Source: Bryobacterales bacterium (GTDB taxonomy: Bacteria > Acidobacteriota > Terriglobia > Bryobacterales > UBA6623). From it: 46,239 bases of DNA. The position numbers and the translations under genes are program-made. The notes below the pieces were generated by a model that worked only from the letters and a program-made list of their open reading frames with translations, had not been told where the DNA came from and made no database searches. Shown one piece after another: positions 13,842-23,066 of this stretch (position 1 is its first letter; each line of letters starts with the position of its first letter). The DNA is taken from positions 1 through 46,239 of the forward strand of contig JAPOOG010000050.1 in assembly GCA_026713545.1 (NCBI GenBank), in the 5' to 3' direction.

Positions 13842-15085
13842 GCGGGCCTCCTGGGAACGTACAGATCGGAAACGAAATAGATGCGGATGCGGTGTCCGGC
13901 GCGAATGATGAGCGTGGGCATCCGGTTGAGGTAGCGGCTCATGATGGCGCTGGTGGATTCTCCCAGCGAACGGCCGATTTCCATGCGGGCGGCTTGACCG
14001 GCCGGCACATTGAAGCCGGTGCTCTGCGTATTGCGCAGAGTCAGTCCGGCGATGACACCGACAGCGCCGGCTGCGCCGAAGGTCGCAAGGTAGTGGCGTT
14101 TCACCTTGTCTTTGAGTCCGGCTTCGCCGGCCTGCGAGAGTCCGGCGAAGGGCATCCGGAGGTTGTGGTTGTCGAAGATCAGGCGGTCGAAGGTGACGCT
14201 GAGACGTGACTGGTCTACTCCCTGGACGGCTTGGACGCGGCCGACGAAGCGGGCGCCGCGCGGAATGAGGATGCGCTGGCGGTCGCGTGACCAGAACGGA
14301 GTTGACGCGCGAGCGATCGCCGGTCCGGGGGCGTCGCCGCGTATTTGGGTCACAAGAACGGCTTCGATCCACTGTCCTCCATCGATGCGCTCCCAGCCGC
14401 GAGAGGAAGATGGACGGCGGGTGGCGACGACCAGATTGCTTTCTTCCAGAGCCTGTTCCTCGCGAGTAGGAGTTGGCTGTGATTGAGGCTGTGCCGGCGA
14501 CGGCGCCGGAGGTTGGGGAACGGTGCCAGGCGGGGGAGTTGGATCGGACTCCACGAGCATGGGTCTTGCCTGGGTTTCGTTGGACCGGAAGCTGAGAGCG
14601 ACGGGAGGCGAGCGCATGCTCATGTCTTCGCGCTGGATTCTTTCCAGGCGAAGGTTCTGATAGAGCTCTTCCTCAGCCGTAAGGTTCTCTTGACGAGCGG
14701 CGGTGATGGCCTGACGGTTCTCTGCGGCTTCGGCTTCGAGATCGGCCTGTTCGCGAAGGAAGCGTTCTTCGGCCTGGCGGGCTCGATCGACAGCTTGTTG
14801 CTTGCGGCGTGCGGCTCTTGACTGTGCGGCGGCGCGGCGATCGGCGGCGGTTTGAATGTCCTGATCGCCCTTGGCGACGGCGGATGGACCAGCAGGCGGC
14901 GGAAGCGCCGGCGCGGAGGTGGTCAGCTCTCCGGTTTCGTCGGCGGGCGCGAGAAAGATGACGGAAGCCATCAGAAGGGCGAACAAGACGACGCCGATCT
15001 TGAAAACGAACCCTTTGGGAGCGGTCCCTTCGGGGTCCGCGACTCGATTACTGATCCAGTTCGGTAGCAGGTTGGGGAGTTTCAT
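13838..15085 (-). CDS. trbI: VirB10/TrbI core-complex protein
   Basis: 415 residues. A short cytoplasmic part is followed by a membrane segment (about 27-45), a charged coiled coil (about 75-150), a Pro-rich stretch (PTPPPGTVPQPPAPSPAQP), and the C-terminal beta-barrel domain with WIEAVLVTQIRGDAPGPAIA, ILIPRGARFVGRVQAV and LIIRAGHRIRIYFVSDL. It spans both membranes and senses energy from VirB4, VirB11 and VirD4. It overlaps the virB9 gene by 38 bases at its start and trbJ by four at its end. Confidence 0.93.
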   Translation of the reverse strand: MKLPNLLPNWISNRVADPEGTAPKGFVFKIGVVLFALLMASVIFLAPADETGELTTSAPALPPPAGPSAVAKGDQDIQTAADRRAAAQSRAARRKQQAVDRARQAEERFLREQADLEAEAAENRQAITAARQENLTAEEELYQNLRLERIQREDMSMRSPPVALSFRSNETQARPMLVESDPTPPPGTVPQPPAPSPAQPQSQPTPTREEQALEESNLVVATRRPSSSRGWERIDGGQWIEAVLVTQIRGDAPGPAIARASTPFWSRDRQRILIPRGARFVGRVQAVQGVDQSRLSVTFDRLIFDNHNLRMPFAGLSQAGEAGLKDKVKRHYLATFGAAGAVGVIAGLTLRNTQSTGFNVPAGQAARMEIGRSLGESTSAIMSRYLNRMPTLIIRAGHRIRIYFVSDLYVPRRPA

Positions 15086-15968
15086 CCTTCACCTTGGGAG
15101 TGGCAAGAGAGATGCGGCCGCGTACGAGTTGAGGATCGGGCTGTGCGGGCGGCTGCTCACGCCACCACTTAGCACGTTGCTTTCCGATCTGGAAGTGTCC
15201 GTCCTCAAGCACTCGATTGACGATGAAGAGTCCATCGGGGGTGAGCTCGTAGGCGACGAGCGAAGGATCGCCGTCGCGGCTCTCATATAGCGCCGGGGCT
15301 TCGGTGGCGTGAGAGCGAACGTAGGTGAAGCGGCCGTCATGCCACATACCGGCGATCTCGAACGGTGATTGCTGGGCTTTCTTGTCGAGGCGGTACTCGA
15401 AGCGGATCAGGGTGGGGTAGGTTGACCGGAACTGATCGATGGCCGCCTGCATACGTTGCTCGGCGCGTTTCCAGGCATCGCGCGCATTGTCTTCGGCCTG
15501 CTTGGCGGCTTCCTGATACACCGCAACGTCCATGCGGGATACGTATTTGGGTTCGTGAAGGACCGGCTTGGTGCTGCCGGGCGCTTCTTCTTCGATCATG
15601 GCGGCGGCGTAGTCGATGTAGACGACCAGATCGGGCTCGGCGTTTTCGTTCTCGGTGACCTTGAAGCTGTAGATGTGGCCCGATTCGCAGACAAGAACGA
15701 TGTTGGTGGAGGCGTCTTTCTCGCCGGGCTTGAGGTAGGCGACGTTGGCGGAACCGACGACGGCCCAGGTGGTGGTGTCGCCGGCGATGAAGTCGAGGAT
15801 GTTCTCCGAAGGGGGAAGAACGATCACTGTGGTGTGGCGCACTCTCGCCTGGATGGGAATGTCCTGCAGCAAGTCGTCCAGGTGAATGCGCTTGGCGGCC
15901 TCCGAAGAGGCCGCCAGCAGGAGAAGGGTGAAGCTCAGAACGGCGAAGCGTTTCAGTGGAAGTGGCAT
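15048..15968 (-). CDS. trbG: VirB9/TrbG outer-membrane core protein
   Basis: 306 residues. The signal peptide ends near SSEA (residue 24). The N-terminal beta domain holds TTVIVLPPSENILDFIAGD, WAVVGSANVAYLKPGE and NIVLVCESGHIYSFKVTE, typical of VirB9. A helical linker (about 150-190) leads to the C-terminal beta domain with LIRFEYRLDKKAQQ and PDGLFIVNRVLEDG. It forms the outer-membrane ring with VirB10 and VirB7. No separate VirB7 lipoprotein was recognised nearby. Confidence 0.9.
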   Translation of the reverse strand: MPLPLKRFAVLSFTLLLLAASSEAAKRIHLDDLLQDIPIQARVRHTTVIVLPPSENILDFIAGDTTTWAVVGSANVAYLKPGEKDASTNIVLVCESGHIYSFKVTENENAEPDLVVYIDYAAAMIEEEAPGSTKPVLHEPKYVSRMDVAVYQEAAKQAEDNARDAWKRAEQRMQAAIDQFRSTYPTLIRFEYRLDKKAQQSPFEIAGMWHDGRFTYVRSHATEAPALYESRDGDPSLVAYELTPDGLFIVNRVLEDGHFQIGKQRAKWWREQPPAQPDPQLVRGRISLATPKVKDETPQPATELDQ

Positions 15969-15982
15969 CGAGTTGATCCGTT

Positions 15983-17278
15983 CTAGGGGAAGAAGGTGAA
16001 GTCATCGCATTGACCGGTGTTCTCATCAACGGTGCCTTCACAAGTCATGTCATGCAGGATTTGTTCCTGGAACTGCTGGCTGCAATCGATGGCGTCCGCT
16101 TCCGCCTGAGTTGAATGGGTGCTGCCGTCGCAAGCGGTGTAGTCAATGTTTGGATCTGGCGGTGGTGGTGGAGGCGGCGGTGGAGGCGGCGGTGGTGGCG
16201 GCGGAGGCGGAGGTGGTGGAGGCGGCGGAGGAGGAGGCGGTGGAGGCGGAGGCGGTGGAGGCGGCGGTGGCGGCGGTGGAGGCGGTGGCGGAGGAGGTGG
16301 CGGCGGCGGTGGAGGCGGCGGCGGTTCTATAACTGGGTTGCCCGGATTCGATCCGCACAGCCAGGAGATCACACAGCCGGTATTGGGGTTGTTGTTCGGA
16401 GGTGGCGGCGGAGGAGGTGGAGGTGGTGGAGGAGGCGGCGGCGGAGGCGGTGGAGGCGGTGGAGGCGGTGGAGGCGGTGGAGGCGCCATTGCCAGGATGC
16501 AATTCTCAGGCAGGTTGTAGGTAACGTCTTGAGCTGCAAGGCCGCCCCATGCGCGAACGTAGTTTTCGAAGACGCTCTTCTCGGCGGCCAGGCTCGCGGA
16601 GCGGCAGCCGGCGATCGTTTCCTTGGTAGCGAGGTCCACTGATCCGGACGGTGGGTTGTTGGGGTGGTGTTCTGATTCAAGGCGTAGACGCTCGGAGCGG
16701 TTGACGTGATCGAGGGTAGGGGTAAGAAGGTGAGAGCCCCAGCGATCGCCTGCTTCAACGATGTCAAGCGAGTTGTCCCATCGCGAATCCACGGAATCGG
16801 GATCGATCGGGGCAACGGCCGTTTTGGGGCGCTCGCCGGCTTCTTCCAGTTCGGTCCGCTGCGCCAAGCCTTCCTGTTCCCACTGGAAGGCCTGGGGCGT
16901 ATCGCCGCGCCGGGTCAGCGATCCGTGCGCCCAATAGTTCGCCTGGGGCAAGTCGCCTCCCCAATACTCGATGAGTTCCTCAGCGAGCTTCGAGGAATCG
17001 AGCGAGTCGGCAGCTTCCTGTTCTTCGGGATTCCAGTCGGTTTCAAGGTGCTGAACATAGTCCTTGTCGCCGGCGAAAATCTTGGCGAGCTCATCATCGC
17101 TCCACCAAGCGGAGAGTCCGTCTTCGGGCTCCCGCACAAGAATCCAGTAACCGGATTCTTCTCCCTCGGCGGGTACGTGCTTGAGAGCGACCCAGCCGGC
17201 CGGAACGGCAGCGGCTGCGATGCCCGCCAGGGCGATGAACATAACAACGAATCGTGAGATATTTCGGAAAAACGTCAT
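15983..17278 (-). CDS. Secreted protein with polyproline tracts of 29 and 56 residues
   Basis: 431 residues from the ATG at 17278; an ATG at 17314 would add 12. The signal peptide is IALAGIAAAAVPAG. A globular part of about 230 residues, rich in Trp and acidic residues (ESGYWILVREPEDGLSAWW), is followed by a run of 29 prolines (codons 16401-16487), a Cys-containing spacer (NPNTGCVISWLCGSNPGNP), a run of 56 prolines (16157-16324), and a C-terminal domain with five cysteines. Such runs need elongation factor P and would form a rigid polyproline-II rod, perhaps spanning the periplasm or projecting outward. It is the first gene of the virB9-virB10 operon. The family is not recognised. Tract lengths are likely unstable. 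Confidence 0.72.
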   Translation of the reverse strand: MTFFRNISRFVVMFIALAGIAAAAVPAGWVALKHVPAEGEESGYWILVREPEDGLSAWWSDDELAKIFAGDKDYVQHLETDWNPEEQEAADSLDSSKLAEELIEYWGGDLPQANYWAHGSLTRRGDTPQAFQWEQEGLAQRTELEEAGERPKTAVAPIDPDSVDSRWDNSLDIVEAGDRWGSHLLTPTLDHVNRSERLRLESEHHPNNPPSGSVDLATKETIAGCRSASLAAEKSVFENYVRAWGGLAAQDVTYNLPENCILAMAPPPPPPPPPPPPPPPPPPPPPPPPPPPPPNNNPNTGCVISWLCGSNPGNPVIEPPPPPPPPPPPPPPPPPPPPPPPPPPPPPPPPPPPPPPPPPPPPPPPPPPPPPPPPDPNIDYTACDGSTHSTQAEADAIDCSQQFQEQILHDMTCEGTVDENTGQCDDFTFFP

Positions 17279-17389
17279 GAGGAAAATGTTCCCACCGAAT
17301 CGAAAATCTGGCAAGCCGATTGTGGTAGTTTCGAGGGGTGCAAACGGGCGGAAAAGGCAACGGGGGGACGAGCTGATACGTCCAAAGAT

Positions 17390-18490
17390 ATGTCAAGGAC
17401 TACCGTGATTCTGCTGGCGCTGCAGATCGCTGCAACGATTCTTCCGGCGCAGGAGTTCTCGGGTCAGGTGGGGCGCATCGATGAGGCGCAGCTCGGCCTC
17501 GACTGGTATCTGATCCGGCAGGGGGAGTTCCCGATCTTGCCGGTTGGGTGGGTATGGGTGAGCGTGATCGATTGCGAGCCGGACTGTCCGGCTCCGGTCC
17601 TGTCTGATCAGGCAGGCGGTTTTCGGTTCGCTGATCTGGAATCACCTGCGTGGTTGCGATTCGATCCGCCCGAGTGCGATGCCGCCGATTCGGAGTGCGA
17701 GCCACTGCAGCCGCGTGAAGTCGAGCGGCAGTCCGGGGCCCGCACTGCCCTGGGCGCGAAGTGGCCTGATCTGGTCGTGGATGTGATGCAGCGGTTCATG
17801 CCGTCGGTGGTGGACGCGTTGTACGTAAAGCGTGAGGGTGAGATTCCGGGACTACCCAGAGCTTCTGGAGCGGCGAGTCCCGAAGTGGTATGGCTCAACA
17901 GACGTGGTGAATGGAACGAATACCGTGAACTCTTAGTATTCATACACGAGCTGATGCACGTGTTTGAACAGAGACTGCGCATCGTCTGCTGGCTGGAGAA
18001 TCGGGATGTGGATGGATACGTGCTTCAGGAAAGCTGGTTGGATGTCTACGATGCCGACCGCGAACGAATGGAGAGGTTGGGTATGGAGTTGTGGGAGCCG
18101 GATGGCTACGAATTGACGGGCTACTCGCGAGGTCTTGAAACGCTGGCCTGGTTCGCGGAAATGTATTTGATGCCGGATCACCTGAATCTTGAGAGGAAGA
18201 GGCGATATCCGTCATCGGGATATATGATCCATGCCGAGTTCGAAGAGTATGCTCCCAATCGAATCGACTGGTTCGAGCGGATGCTGTACGGCCGCAGCAT
18301 CGAGTGGCGCAGCTACCTGCAGGCGTTCCCGGGGGCGACGACCTGGCCGGGGATGTGCGAGCCTCCCGAGCGGCTTGGATGGGCGCTCGACCGGCTGCCG
18401 CCGCTGCCGCAGTTCTCCAAGCAAGCGGATCGCGATCACAAGGTTGCGTCCGGCTTCAAATGCGGCACCCTCGATCTGCCTCTACGATGA
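17390..18490 (+). CDS. Secreted HExxH metallopeptidase-like protein
   Basis: 366 residues. The signal peptide is VILLALQIAATILPAQ, cut before EFSGQ. The N-terminal half of about 120 residues has paired cysteines and resembles a carboxypeptidase-regulatory or beta-sandwich region. The zinc motif VFIHELMHVFEQR has its first His near residue 186, and WFAEMYLMPDHLN downstream may supply the third ligand (E). It is the only plus-strand gene in the transfer region, set between virB11 and the polyproline gene. It could trim the envelope during pore assembly in place of the missing VirB1 transglycosylase, or be unrelated cargo. The family is not identified. Confidence 0.68.
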   Translation: MSRTTVILLALQIAATILPAQEFSGQVGRIDEAQLGLDWYLIRQGEFPILPVGWVWVSVIDCEPDCPAPVLSDQAGGFRFADLESPAWLRFDPPECDAADSECEPLQPREVERQSGARTALGAKWPDLVVDVMQRFMPSVVDALYVKREGEIPGLPRASGAASPEVVWLNRRGEWNEYRELLVFIHELMHVFEQRLRIVCWLENRDVDGYVLQESWLDVYDADRERMERLGMELWEPDGYELTGYSRGLETLAWFAEMYLMPDHLNLERKRRYPSSGYMIHAEFEEYAPNRIDWFERMLYGRSIEWRSYLQAFPGATTWPGMCEPPERLGWALDRLPPLPQFSKQADRDHKVASGFKCGTLDLPLR

Positions 18491-18711
18491 GCGGACCTGG
18501 CGACAAGCGGGGGGAACTGGTCGACGTCGCCATTTCACCGATGCGCAAAACGAAGCCAGAGTGATCGCAGCTCGCCGGCAACCTCCCGCGGCCTCGAAAC
18601 GAGGGGTAAAGTCCGGCAACCTGCCGGCGCTTTCTTCTCCCCCCAGCGTGTGGGATAGGCGGCATGAAGTGACGCCGTGAGATAACTCGGCGCAGTGCAA
18701 CGCGACGAAAA

Positions 18712-18741
18712 CGGAGAGCGATGCCGTATCCGGCCTCTCCG
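18712..18741 (-). terminator. Probable terminator of the virD4-virB11 operon
   Basis: A 7-bp stem (18712-18718 with 18735-18741) with a 16-nt loop is followed by TTTT on the minus strand (18711-18708), a few bases after the virB11 stop. It is weaker than the other terminators but well placed. Confidence 0.6.
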
Positions 18742-18747
18742 CACTGA

Positions 18748-20025
18748 TCAGGATTTGCGGACTCGAGAACGTGGCTTGGCGCGTTCTCGAGGAGCGGCTT
18801 TGCCGGACGGTTTGCTTGAAGCGGTCTGTTGCTCCTTGTTGGCTTTTCGACGCAGGTAGGCGGCGTGATTCTGCTGTTTGCGCCGGCAGGCTCTGCAAAG
18901 ATCGGACTGGCTGCCCTTGCCGTTGGCGGGAAGCTCAACGGAGCATTGGACACAAAGGCGGGTTGAAGCGAGCGGGTCCAGCGATTGTTGGATGGTGTGG
19001 TTGGCGGTACCGGCGCCGTTGCCATTGGAGCTGCTCGGCGGTGCTTCCCAAACGAGCGAGCAGTCGTAGTCCTGCTGGTTGCGGTCGTAGCTGTTGACTT
19101 TGAGAACCTGATGCACGCCTCGGCGGCCGTCGAGCGAACGATGAAGGTGGATGACGTACTGGACGGCGAGTGCGACGTGTTCGCAGATCACGTCCCACGG
19201 CGGGGCGGACTTCGATTGCAGGGCGCACGTCGCAAGACGTGTCAACGCGGCTCGGGCGGAGTTGGCGTGAACGGTGGAGATGGAACCGCCGTGGCCGGTG
19301 TTGAGGGCTTCGATGAGGTCTTGGGCTTCTTCGCCGCGAACCTCTCCGACGATGAGCCGGTCCGGACGGTGGCGCAAGGCATGACGGACGAGATTGCGGA
19401 TGGTGACGACGGAACCATCATCGTCTTCGGTGGAGCTTTTGGCTTCGAGACGCAGGGAGTGGGGAGCGGGGATGTGAAGCTCGCGGGTTTCCTCGATGCA
19501 GACGATCCGTTCTTCCTCGTTGATGAGCGAAGCGAACGCGCTGAGCATGGTGGTCTTGCCGGTACCGGTTCCACCGGAAATGAGGACATTCTCACGGTCA
19601 CTGAGCGCCTTGCTGATGAGAGTCAGCACGTGAGAGGGAATCGAACCGGTGGAGACGAGCTTCGCGGCGGTCCAGGGCCGGCTGCCGAAGCGGCGGATCG
19701 AGAGAGCGAAGCTCTCGGTGATGGGTGGGCAGGCGATGGCGACGCGAGAGCCGTCCGGCAAGCGGGCATCGACGATGGGAGATTTTGCATCGGCGTCGAA
19801 TCCCAGGGGACGTGCGATGCGTTTGACGGTGGTATCGAGCATCCGCTCGGTAAGCGCCTCGGCCTTGGGGGTCTTCTCGGTGTAGACGGGATAGAGGCAT
19901 CCTTCCTTCTCGAACCAGACGGAGCTGGGAGAGTTGATCATCAGCTCGGTGACGGAGGAATCCTCAAAGACTTTCTGAAGCCGTTTGGGAAGGGCAGCGA
20001 GAACTTCATCGAGTGAGAGGCTCAT
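18748..20025 (-). CDS. trbB: VirB11/TrbB secretion ATPase with zinc-ribbon tail
   Basis: 425 residues. Walker A is GGTGTGKT (151-158), with an Asp-box region (IVCIEETREL), Walker B in RPDRLIVGEVRGEEAQDLIE, and a His-box STVHANSARAALTRL. This is the hexameric traffic ATPase that works with VirB4 and VirD4. About 70 residues beyond the usual end carry C358-C361 and C377-C380, a likely zinc ribbon, then a Lys/Arg tail. That extension is unusual for TrbB. The ATG overlaps the virD4 stop (ATGA). Confidence 0.92.
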   Translation of the reverse strand: MSLSLDEVLAALPKRLQKVFEDSSVTELMINSPSSVWFEKEGCLYPVYTEKTPKAEALTERMLDTTVKRIARPLGFDADAKSPIVDARLPDGSRVAIACPPITESFALSIRRFGSRPWTAAKLVSTGSIPSHVLTLISKALSDRENVLISGGTGTGKTTMLSAFASLINEEERIVCIEETRELHIPAPHSLRLEAKSSTEDDDGSVVTIRNLVRHALRHRPDRLIVGEVRGEEAQDLIEALNTGHGGSISTVHANSARAALTRLATCALQSKSAPPWDVICEHVALAVQYVIHLHRSLDGRRGVHQVLKVNSYDRNQQDYDCSLVWEAPPSSSNGNGAGTANHTIQQSLDPLASTRLCVQCSVELPANGKGSQSDLCRACRRKQQNHAAYLRRKANKEQQTASSKPSGKAAPRERAKPRSRVRKS

Positions 20026-22043
20026 AGCATTCCTTTCTCACGCTGGCGGAAATAGTTGAGGTCGCGCGGCAAGTACCAGGGTTTGAGGTAGCAGCGGCGG
20101 GCTGACAGATTCTTCTTGCCGTCGTAGGGCAGCACGATGGCCTGGCCGGTATCGAGCTCGGCAAAGGTCTTGGCCTGAAACAGCGGCTCGATGTTGTCGG
20201 TGTAGGACTTGGAGACTCCGAGTGTGGCCTTGCCGCCTCCGGGCGCCCCGCTGAACAGCGAGACACCGGCCTTGGGGGTGGATTCATTGAAGGAGTACGT
20301 GGTCTTGAGCATTTCGACCTGGCCGCACATTTCCGAAGCGATGCGGGCGGAGGCATCGTCGCTGAGCGAGAGGAAGACTTTGGTGCGCAGGTTCTGAAAG
20401 AGGGTGCGCCAGGCTTCGCCGCTGCCGACAACGGAGCGCAGCGAGGAAATCGACTGTGTGGCGACGATCGGGATGCAGCGTGACTGCCGGGAAAGGCCGA
20501 AGGCTTTCTCGTCGCCGCTAGGATCGGCTTCTCCCACGGTGGCGAACGACTGGTACTCGTCGCACAGGAAGACGGCGGGGCGAAAAATCTTGTCGGGAGC
20601 ATCGCGCATTTCAGCGGGACGGCGAAGCAACGCTCCCAGCCAGCTTTGCTTGAGCATCACGCCGATCGCTCGGGCGAGGGCGGGGTTGGATGAAGCGGGC
20701 ATGTTGAGGCATACGATCTTGCCTTGTTCGATGAGCGAGCTGAGTGAAGGCAAAGGCCGACGATCTTCGAAGTGGGATGCTTTCTCAGCGACCGGGGTGT
20801 GTGAGCCCATGACCAAGGGTATGTGTTCTCTCTTGGGGGGGCAGAAGACATGGGCAACGTTGGGCGTATCGAAAAGGCCCAGGAAAACGGAGAGACCTTC
20901 AACGATGGATGTGCTGAGTTTCTTATCGATCTTGGTCCAGTCGTATTCATACCAGCGGTGGACGGCTTCGAGGCGATCGAGTCGGGGATTCGATTGGGGG
21001 GGCGTGGGTTCGATCTCACGGAAATCGATGTTGTTAACGGTGAGAGTGGTAATGAGGTCGGGGTCGCGAAGAGAGGAATGTTCGTTGGTGGATTCCTCTT
21101 CCCAGCTCCATCTCTTGAGCTTGATCAAGTTAGCCATGAAAGCTGCGGAAGGGACGGCGATGCGGGGTTGGGTTGCTTCGGGTGGCGCGGCTCTTTTTTT
21201 TGCATCGGCGATCAGTGTGCCGAGCATAGTGGGATTGATTGCGCAGTTGTACACGTCTTGAAGAGTGACCCAATCGCGGTCAATGCGAAACAGTTCGATG
21301 ATGTTGCGGATGAGGTTGGTCGAAGCCTGCTGCCAGAAGGGTTCCTTGCCTTTTCCGAAGAGTTGGTTCATCAGTGAGGCGATGGTGTAGGCGAGAGAGT
21401 AGGTGTCCATCCAGGTGGCGTCGAGCGGGTTCCACTGCCAGTGGCTGTTAAGTCCGATTTCGATGTAATCGTCTTCGCGGCCGTGCTTTTTGAGAACGTC
21501 GCGGATGGCGTAGCAGAAGTCGCCTTTGACTTCGAGAACAAGGCCGGCTGCTTTGTTGTCTTTGTCGTCAGCCTGCCAGGAGAAGAGCTGATCGGCGAAG
21601 GGCTGCATGCAAGCGGAGGTCTTGCCGGTTCCCACGGCTCCGACGACGGCGAGGCCGGTGAAGAGGCCCTTATCCGAGAGAACGAGCCATTCGGGATTAT
21701 CGGATTCGATCGGCTTGGTGGGATGGTGGGTTTCACCGATGACGAGAGAGATGGATTCATCTTTGGTGGAAGTCGGCCAGCGCGGAAGTGAACCACGGCT
21801 GCCCTTGTCTTTGCCCATGCCGGCGAACCAGATTTGCCAAGTCGAGAGAAGCAGGGCTCCGCCGACTCCGGTGGCGGCCAGCGGAGTGAGATAGTACCAG
21901 CCGACCATGAGATAGAAGAGTACGGGATCGTTGATCTCGATCAGATCGAGAAACGGATTCGCACCGTGGGCAGGAAACGGTTCCCAGCGCCAGCGGGAGA
22001 GAGAGAACAGAGAACCGGCAATCCAGGGAAGTACGAATTTCAT
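20022..22043 (-). CDS. virD4: VirD4/TraG coupling protein
   Basis: 673 residues. Two N-terminal membrane segments (about 1-14 and 42-68) are followed by a RecA-type ATPase: Walker A GAVGTGKT (135-142), Walker B in FLCDEYQSF, and an arginine-finger region near the C-terminus. The all-alpha domain lies between them. It brings the relaxosome to the pore. It heads a pair with virB11 and lies 72 bases after the PP-loop gene, so the three may be one transcript starting at leader E. Confidence 0.93.
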   Translation of the reverse strand: MKFVLPWIAGSLFSLSRWRWEPFPAHGANPFLDLIEINDPVLFYLMVGWYYLTPLAATGVGGALLLSTWQIWFAGMGKDKGSRGSLPRWPTSTKDESISLVIGETHHPTKPIESDNPEWLVLSDKGLFTGLAVVGAVGTGKTSACMQPFADQLFSWQADDKDNKAAGLVLEVKGDFCYAIRDVLKKHGREDDYIEIGLNSHWQWNPLDATWMDTYSLAYTIASLMNQLFGKGKEPFWQQASTNLIRNIIELFRIDRDWVTLQDVYNCAINPTMLGTLIADAKKRAAPPEATQPRIAVPSAAFMANLIKLKRWSWEEESTNEHSSLRDPDLITTLTVNNIDFREIEPTPPQSNPRLDRLEAVHRWYEYDWTKIDKKLSTSIVEGLSVFLGLFDTPNVAHVFCPPKREHIPLVMGSHTPVAEKASHFEDRRPLPSLSSLIEQGKIVCLNMPASSNPALARAIGVMLKQSWLGALLRRPAEMRDAPDKIFRPAVFLCDEYQSFATVGEADPSGDEKAFGLSRQSRCIPIVATQSISSLRSVVGSGEAWRTLFQNLRTKVFLSLSDDASARIASEMCGQVEMLKTTYSFNESTPKAGVSLFSGAPGGGKATLGVSKSYTDNIEPLFQAKTFAELDTGQAIVLPYDGKKNLSARRCYLKPWYLPRDLNYFRQREKGML

Positions 22044-22115
22044 GACTCAAGGATGCCAAGAGATCGCGAATCGGTAAAGCGTAGCGGGCCGATACGAACT
22101 GGAGGGAGCGGCGAA

Positions 22116-22997
22116 CTAGTCGCCGCAAAAGCACGAGATTCCAGAATCGCCGTCAGCGTCGATCAGCACGAGCTGAGGGTCGGGGATTTGAGATTCCTCG
22201 AGAAGTTCGGAATAGGTGTAGCGTTGCGAGAACTGAGCCATCTTGCTGTTGCGCAGACGGCGGCCGTGGGAATGGAGAATATGCTCTTCCTGTTCGATCC
22301 ACCATCGGGCGCGGCCGGGCTCCTGCTTCATGGTGCGGATCAGGTTGCGCTTGCCTTTGAGAAAGCAAAGGTCGCAGTTGCCGAGCCGCGAAGGGATGCC
22401 GAGATCGAACGGGCTGCGCTCCCAGAACTCATCGACCATGCGTTTGGTGACCCTGGCGGAAACCAGGGGGTACTCGGTCCTGCATTCCTCCATGAGAGCC
22501 TTGCGCCAGCGACGGGGTTCGTCGTAGCGGATGCCGAGCACGTCGAAGTGCTTCTTCCATCCGAGAGCGCGCCGCGCCCAGCGTTGGGACGTGCGGACCT
22601 TCAGCTCGCTGGTGCATTTGCGGAGAGCGACGGTGGGCAGGATCGAGCCGCTCCGGATCATGGCCTCGAAGGGTTCGCCGTTGCGGGAAGCCTGTTCGAA
22701 GTTGACGACGCGATGGACGTGCTTGGGATCGTGACGGCCGCCTCGGGCGTCGGGCCGGAAGTCGTATTCCAGCCAGGTGACTTTAACGTTCCATTTCTCC
22801 GAACAGCGCTGGATGAAGACGAGGGTTTCCTCGCGTTCCTTGCCGGTGTTGCAAAAGGCGATGCGTACATGATCGGGGAGAGAGCCGCCGTAGGCAGCGA
22901 GGGTGTGGGTAAGGAGGTAGGCGGACGTGCGGCCACCGGAGAAGTGAATGATTCGGGGACGGCCGTCATCGCGGTAGCGGTAATCCGAAAGTGCCAT
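22116..22997 (-). CDS. PP-loop ATPase of the PAPS reductase type
   Basis: 293 residues from the ATG at 22997. The PP-loop SGGRTSAYLL lies near residues 19-28. C-terminal cysteine motifs RKCTSELKV, NCDLCFLKGK and CFCGD suggest an iron-sulfur or zinc site. The DNA-linked branch of this family (DndC and phage PAPS-reductase-like proteins) activates substrates for DNA or base modification. Classic cysH has a different C-terminus. The leader and the company of ArdC and NADAR make a role in masking or modifying the element's DNA attractive, but that is inference. AGAGGA precedes the ATG; leader copy E is directly upstream. Confidence 0.8.
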   Translation of the reverse strand: MALSDYRYRDDGRPRIIHFSGGRTSAYLLTHTLAAYGGSLPDHVRIAFCNTGKEREETLVFIQRCSEKWNVKVTWLEYDFRPDARGGRHDPKHVHRVVNFEQASRNGEPFEAMIRSGSILPTVALRKCTSELKVRTSQRWARRALGWKKHFDVLGIRYDEPRRWRKALMEECRTEYPLVSARVTKRMVDEFWERSPFDLGIPSRLGNCDLCFLKGKRNLIRTMKQEPGRARWWIEQEEHILHSHGRRLRNSKMAQFSQRYTYSELLEESQIPDPQLVLIDADGDSGISCFCGD

Positions 22998-23017
22998 TGA
23001 AGTCCTCTTGCCGGTAA

Positions 23018-23066
23018 GGGTTTGGAGCTTTCCGCTCATCGTGATCAGGCGGAAAGCGGAGAACCC
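23018..23066 (-). promoter_or_regulatory. Structured leader, copy E (PP-loop gene)
   Basis: The inner stem is 23027-23035 with 23049-23057, with a 13-nt loop. The outer stem is 23018-23022 with 23062-23066 (GGGTT/AACCC in mRNA sense). AGAGGA follows 8-10 nt later. Confidence 0.85.

Noticed and set aside
16111..16642. Plus-strand frames with poly-Gly, Trp/Arg or Val/Glu/Ala runs
   Set aside because: They are antisense to the polyproline tracts, and their low complexity comes from the CCN codons on the other strand.
18612..18650. Hairpin-like piece with GCGCTTTCTTCTCC downstream of the HExxH gene
   Set aside because: It resembles the leader superficially, but neither stem arm is present and no gene starts nearby in the right direction.
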